NCBI GenBank assembly: GCA_040830545.1
Contig: JBFOMB010000008.1
Span: 1-64,000, forward strand
Source of the DNA: HXMU1420-2 sp040830545
GTDB lineage: Bacteria; Pseudomonadota; Alphaproteobacteria; Rhodobacterales; Rhodobacteraceae
Direction: 5' to 3'
Length of the DNA: 64,000 bases
A program made the position numbers and the translations under genes. Within the stretch, counting starts at the first letter, position 1. Each line of letters starts with the position of its first letter. The notes beneath the pieces are model-generated. The model was not told the origin of the DNA and made no database searches. It worked only from the letters and a program-made list of their open reading frames with translations. Below, piece after piece: positions 60,330-64,000 of this stretch.

Positions 60330-61697
60330 CTAAGGCACGTGCTCCATCGCATCCGCCAAATCATCAGCCGATGCAAACCCCGCCAGCGCGTAGCCATCGG
60401 GCCGAACCACAACACCCGCCAGCCCGCGCTCATCCAACCAGCCCGACGCATCCTGGATCACCGGCAGGGTCGCGCCCGGCAAATCGACACGGACCAAAAT
60501 GTGAAACCCCGGAAACGCCGTGTCATCCGCCAGCCTGCCATCTGCACTGCGCCCCTGCGGCACCAGCGTCCCGCCAACCCCGTCACGTGGACCCAACCCC
60601 GGCCCCAGATCCGGCCAGATGGATTTCATCTGTCCCTTGGGCAGCTTTTCTGGGTCGGTCTGGTTGATCAGCCGCCCCAGCGCCATCGACAGATCAATGA
60701 ACTGCCGAACGTTCGCATCGCGCTCGCCCTGATAAGAGGTCAGCAAATCGGGTGCATCACGTTCCACCGCCAGCGCCAGTTTCCATGCCAGATTGGCCGC
60801 ATCCCGCACCCCGGCACACATGCCCTGACCCATGAACGGAGGCATCTGGTGCGCCGCGTCCCCTGCCAACAGGACACGCCCCGCCTGCCATTGCGTCGCC
60901 ACGCCTGAACGGAAGATATAGACCGCCGACCGCTCCAGATGCGCATCCTCGGGCGTGATCCACCGGCTGAGCTTGGCCCAGACCTGTGCGTCATCCGGCG
61001 TCTCCGGGTCGTTCGGGGTCAGCCGGATTTCCCAGCGCCGCCGGTCCTGCGTGCCGCGCACATAGGTGGCTGGATAATCCGCATGGCAATGCTGGATCGA
61101 ATAATCCCCCAGATCGGGCCGTGGCCGGGTCAGGTGGACATCCACCACCAGCCAGCGTTCCTGAAACCCCAGATCGGTCCAACCCATGTCCAGTCCATTG
61201 CGCACCGTTGACTGCGCCCCGTCACAGCCAACAACAAACTTCGCCCGCACCTGCGATCCATCCGACAACGCCAGCGTCGCACCATCGGTATCCTGCGCCA
61301 CCGTCTCCACCGCAATCCCACGCGTCAGGGTCAATTGCGGGAACCTGTCCAGACCCCGGACCAGCTCTGCCTCCAGCCCCGGCTGATGGAAGCGATAGCT
61401 TTCATACCACCCCATCGGTCCCGGCACCTGATCGCGGGACCAGTCAATTAGCGTCCGCCCGGTTTCATCCTGAAACAACATACCCTTGCCGACATGGGTG
61501 TGATGCACGACCTGTTCGGCCAGCCCGGCGTTCTGAAATGCGCGCATCGCCTCGCCATCGAAATGGATCGCGCGGGGCAACGGGTAGGGCTGCGGCTGTT
61601 TTTCCAATACCCGCACCGACACGCCGCGCCGCCCCAGCAGGTTGGCCAGCAGCGCCCCAACCGGACCGCAGCCAACGATGGCAACATCGCAATCCAT
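60330..61697 (-). CDS. FAD-dependent aromatic hydroxylase, MhpA-like
   Basis: A 455-residue class A flavin monooxygenase. FAD motif at the N terminus (DVAIVGCGPVGALLANLLGR), NAD(P)H/FAD motif VVGCDGAQSTVRNGL in the middle, and FAD ribityl-binding GRVLLAGDAAHQMPPFMGQG with GMCAGVRDAANLAWKL. The closest family I recognise is MhpA (3-hydroxyphenylpropionate hydroxylase), though it is about 100 residues shorter at the C terminus. It overlaps the VOC gene by one base, suggesting a hydroxylase-extradiol pair. Confidence 0.88.
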   Translation of the reverse strand: MDCDVAIVGCGPVGALLANLLGRRGVSVRVLEKQPQPYPLPRAIHFDGEAMRAFQNAGLAEQVVHHTHVGKGMLFQDETGRTLIDWSRDQVPGPMGWYESYRFHQPGLEAELVRGLDRFPQLTLTRGIAVETVAQDTDGATLALSDGSQVRAKFVVGCDGAQSTVRNGLDMGWTDLGFQERWLVVDVHLTRPRPDLGDYSIQHCHADYPATYVRGTQDRRRWEIRLTPNDPETPDDAQVWAKLSRWITPEDAHLERSAVYIFRSGVATQWQAGRVLLAGDAAHQMPPFMGQGMCAGVRDAANLAWKLALAVERDAPDLLTSYQGERDANVRQFIDLSMALGRLINQTDPEKLPKGQMKSIWPDLGPGLGPRDGVGGTLVPQGRSADGRLADDTAFPGFHILVRVDLPGATLPVIQDASGWLDERGLAGVVVRPDGYALAGFASADDLADAMEHVP

Positions 61698-62236
61698 CAG
61701 AGTTCCGCCGTGGTTGTGCCTTCCATCCGGACCCCTTCGCCGTTCCGATGCGTGCCATCCGGGTCAATCGTGGCGAGGTTGCAGAAAATCTCGATCCGGT
61801 GGCCATCCGGGTCCAGCACATAAACCGCCTCGTTCTCGCCCCAACTGCCATCGCCGCGCTGATCGACCCAGGAATGCAGAACCGGTCCCCGCACCACGGT
61901 CAGGCCCAGTTCGTTCACCCGCTCGATCACCTTCAACCAATCCTCGCGGCTGTCGCATTCCAACGCGAAGTGATGAAACATCGGTGGCCCGTCCAGATCG
62001 TCCTCGGGCCGGGTCGGCTTGGGCCGATAGGTCTTGGCCGGGTTGTGCACGATCACCAGTTCATGATGCACATCCCCCAGCCGCATGAAGGTCAGTTCAA
62101 CCGGGATATTCGGGTTTTCCCCCGCCGCATGGCGTTCGGTGAGTTTGAACCCAAACGCCTCGCGGTAAAATGCGATGGAGCGGTCAGGGTCACTGACCTC
62201 TACCGCGAAATGCTGCATGCGTTTGACGAGTGGCAT
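61697..62236 (-). CDS. VOC-family protein, possible extradiol dioxygenase
   Basis: A 179-residue vicinal-oxygen-chelate protein with two beta-alpha-beta-beta-beta modules. Candidate metal ligands: His in QHFAVEVSDPDRSIAFYREA, His in MFHHFALECDSREDWLK and Glu in GHRIEIFCNL. That is the His-His-Glu set of type I extradiol dioxygenases and glyoxalases. ATG 62236 (MPLVKRMQHF) is preferred to 62257. Operon with the hydroxylase supports a ring-cleavage or related role. Confidence 0.87.
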   Translation of the reverse strand: MPLVKRMQHFAVEVSDPDRSIAFYREAFGFKLTERHAAGENPNIPVELTFMRLGDVHHELVIVHNPAKTYRPKPTRPEDDLDGPPMFHHFALECDSREDWLKVIERVNELGLTVVRGPVLHSWVDQRGDGSWGENEAVYVLDPDGHRIEIFCNLATIDPDGTHRNGEGVRMEGTTTAEL

Positions 62237-62376
62237 GTTGGTTCCTCCGATCCTCACGAGCGAAGTTTATGGGACAGGGTTGGAATGGCAACATCCCAGC
62301 GGCCGTGACCAGGTTTGACCGCATTTCGCGGAAAGCCGCGCAGGTCAATAAACCGCAGTCACTCACCTTCCGCAGT

Positions 62377-62748
62377 TCAAAACCCGCCAGGCTTGTGACC
62401 AAAGAACACCTTGGTCACGTCCTCCGAAACGTCCCAGGTCACCCGACTACCATCCCGCACAAACAGGCTGTCACCCGGTCCCAGATCGTTGACCTCACCG
62501 CTTTGCATGTCGATCAACCTGCACCGACCCGATAGAACGGTCATCAATTCGTCCCCCTGCTCGGTGCATTCAAAAACGCCTTTGGTGCAGCGCCAGATCC
62601 CGGTGCGCGTGGTGTGCCCGACCCCACCCGCATCCATGCGCCCGGACGCGCGCGGGTCGCCTTCCTTGATCACGTAGTCGCTCAGAGGGTTATCAAATGG
62701 CCAGTCTTCCAGCGGCCCCACATCCTGACCCGGGACGTATTTGAACAT
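62377..62748 (-). CDS. Cupin-domain protein
   Basis: A 123-residue single cupin (DUF861/cupin_3-like): ECTEQGDELMTVLSGRCRLI is motif 1 and LGPGDSLFVRDGSRVTWDVS is motif 2. Metal-binding His residues are mostly replaced, so an enzymatic role is doubtful. The start at ATG 62748 (MFKYVPGQ) is preferred; the upstream frame to 62829 lacks support. It precedes the VOC-hydroxylase pair by 140 bp with no obvious gene in the gap. Confidence 0.85.
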   Translation of the reverse strand: MFKYVPGQDVGPLEDWPFDNPLSDYVIKEGDPRASGRMDAGGVGHTTRTGIWRCTKGVFECTEQGDELMTVLSGRCRLIDMQSGEVNDLGPGDSLFVRDGSRVTWDVSEDVTKVFFGHKPGGF

Positions 62749-62839
62749 ATCGTGTTTCCTTTCCGGCAAGTCCCAAGCGCGATCCATCAGCGTCAAAACA
62801 CTCTTTGGCCGTAGCAAATCCACCTGCAAACGTTTCTGC

Positions 62840-64000
62840 CTAGCCCCCTTTGGTCAACCACCAAGTTTCGACCGGTCCCATCCCTTTCACCTGCACCGTT
62901 CCACGCGGCACGAACCGATAGTTCCCCTCCAACTCCGCCTTCACAGCCCCCGTAACCTGTATGCGCCCCGGTTCCCCATGGCTCTCCATCCGGGACGCGG
63001 TGTTCACCGTCTCGCCCCAGACATCGTAGAACAGCTTGGTATTGCCAATCACCCCCGCGACCGCCGGTCCCGCGTGCAGACCGATGCGGACATCCACCTC
63101 GTCGGACAAGGTCCGGGTGACCTCCAACATATCCAGCGCCATCTCTGCAACCCGGTGCACGGGATTAGGGGACGGGTTCGGCATGCCCGCCGCAACCATG
63201 TAGGCATCGCCGATCGTCTTGATCTTCTCCAGACCATGTTTCTCGGCGAGCTCATCAAACGCAGTGAAAACCCGGTTCAGAAACCCGACAATTTCTTCCG
63301 GCGACATACGACCGCTGCGCGGGGTGAAATCGACGATGTCCGCAAACAGGATCGCAACTTTGGGCAGGCTGTCGGCAATGGTTTTATCCGGTTCCTGCTT
63401 CAGTCGCGCGGCGATTTCCTCAGGCAGCAGGTTGTACAGCAGAGCCTCGGACCGCGCGTGTTCAGCCTCCAACGCCAGTTCAGCGTTTGTCGCAGCGCGG
63501 GTGTTTATCGCAAACAGCGTGGCCACGAGGCTTGCGCATCCGAGCGTGTTGAATGCCACGAACACCACCTGCCAGACGGAACTGATCTGGTACCAGGGTT
63601 CAAAGAACAAACCGATCAGCGCCACCAACGCAAACACCACGCATAACAAAACACTGGCAGCGATTCTGTATCCAAACCAAATGGGCAGAAAGGAAACGAT
63701 CACCGTGGGCACCAAAACCCACAGAAACCATCCTGAACTCAACCCAAAGGCCAGCGTTGCCAGAAGGGCATGCGCAACCACTTCGGCCACTGGTCCGACC
63801 AGGAATGGTAAAATGACGTTCCTGTACCGTCTGACAACAAGGAAACATGCGAGGTAGATGGCTATGCTGAAGACATTGAACGCGACCAGTTCGAAGGCAC
63901 CCAGGCTCCAAAACATGAGAAGCGCGATCAAATGATGCACAACGGCCGCCGGGTAGGCGATAATGGACAGCAGATAGACGCGCGAAAACGCGCGGCTTTC
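62840..64000 (-). CDS. Membrane-bound class III adenylate/guanylate cyclase, 5' end outside window
   Basis: The frame is open to the right edge (codons continue past 63940 as VVAAPYAIIS read backward), so GTG 63940 is probably internal. About six helices fill the visible N-terminal half (VFSIAIYLACFLVV, LVPTVIVSFLPIWFGYRIAA). The cyclase domain contains ILFADIVDFTPRSGRMSPEE with both metal Asp residues, KIKTIGDAYMVAAGMPNP, GLHAGPAVAGVIGN and YDVWGETVNTASRME with the substrate and transition-state residues, so it should be active and make cAMP. Confidence 0.92.
   Translation of the reverse strand, partial: ESRAFSRVYLLSIIAYPAAVVHHLIALLMFWSLGAFELVAFNVFSIAIYLACFLVVRRYRNVILPFLVGPVAEVVAHALLATLAFGLSSGWFLWVLVPTVIVSFLPIWFGYRIAASVLLCVVFALVALIGLFFEPWYQISSVWQVVFVAFNTLGCASLVATLFAINTRAATNAELALEAEHARSEALLYNLLPEEIAARLKQEPDKTIADSLPKVAILFADIVDFTPRSGRMSPEEIVGFLNRVFTAFDELAEKHGLEKIKTIGDAYMVAAGMPNPSPNPVHRVAEMALDMLEVTRTLSDEVDVRIGLHAGPAVAGVIGNTKLFYDVWGETVNTASRMESHGEPGRIQVTGAVKAELEGNYRFVPRGTVQVKGMGPVETWWLTKGG

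Noticed and set aside
1..64000. tRNA, rRNA, CRISPR array, insertion sequence or prophage
   Set aside because: No T-loop consensus with flanking acceptor arms, no repeat-spacer series, no transposase or integrase motifs were found by reading.

Overview
The window looks like chromosome from a GC-rich marine alphaproteobacterium of the Rhodobacterales (Roseobacter group). The basis is the protein families themselves (DUF1013/TrcR, DUF2794, CycM next to pheA, the pyrB - two small membrane proteins - pyrC-like - plsY order, the ring-ring 'paa' genes, a GalBCD set) plus high G+C and palindromic intergenic repeats common in such genomes. No species name is claimed. I saw no tRNA, rRNA, IS element, phage gene or CRISPR array.

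Layout. 0-1.5 kb: 3' part of an ImuB-like mutasome gene. 1.8-8.6 kb: a split phenylacetate (paa) locus, with paaI-paaJ-paaK-tetR leftward and paaZ-paaX-like-DUF2794 rightward from a shared promoter containing a palindrome. 8.9-11.2 kb: NlpC/P60 peptidase and M17 aminopeptidase. 11.4-14 kb: ECF sigma factor translationally coupled to a membrane VWA protein. 14-17.8 kb: a frameshifted beta-lactamase-type serine hydrolase, a Bcr/CflA exporter and a secreted caspase-like protease. 17.9-23.5 kb: complete yejABEF peptide importer. 23.8 kb: DUF333 lipoprotein.

24.1-43.5 kb is the most interesting part: a catabolic island with galB-galC-galD (4-oxalomesaconate lower pathway), a LigM-like tetrahydrofolate O-demethylase, an NDP-forming acyl-CoA synthetase, aldehyde dehydrogenase, SDR, crotonase, a tautomerase-like protein, RidA, an FAD oxidoreductase, an isochorismatase-like hydrolase, an Asp-box propeller protein and a family-1 ABC importer lacking its ATPase. 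Three of its promoter regions carry nearly the same 23-bp element built of two TGGGC half-sites 11 bp apart, so the five transcription units look like one regulon; a protein with a predicted N-terminal HTH joined to a methyltransferase-like body lies inside it and is the best regulator candidate. The fit is methoxylated aromatic/hydroxycinnamate catabolism, but no ring-cleavage dioxygenase is present.

43.5-49.6 kb: a BMP-type nucleoside ABC importer with a cytosine-deaminase-like amidohydrolase. 50-55 kb: cycM, pheA, trcR, an ankyrin-like protein with RNase T2, and an ArsR-SRPBCC-DUF1761 operon. 55-60 kb: small membrane proteins, plsY and the pyrB/pyrC-like block, where the dihydroorotase homologue has lost key residues. 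60.3-62.8 kb: a flavin hydroxylase-VOC-cupin group. The window ends inside a membrane adenylate cyclase gene. Intergenic repeats occur at about 1.6, 11.3, 46.9, 51.4, 55.1 and 60.2 kb.
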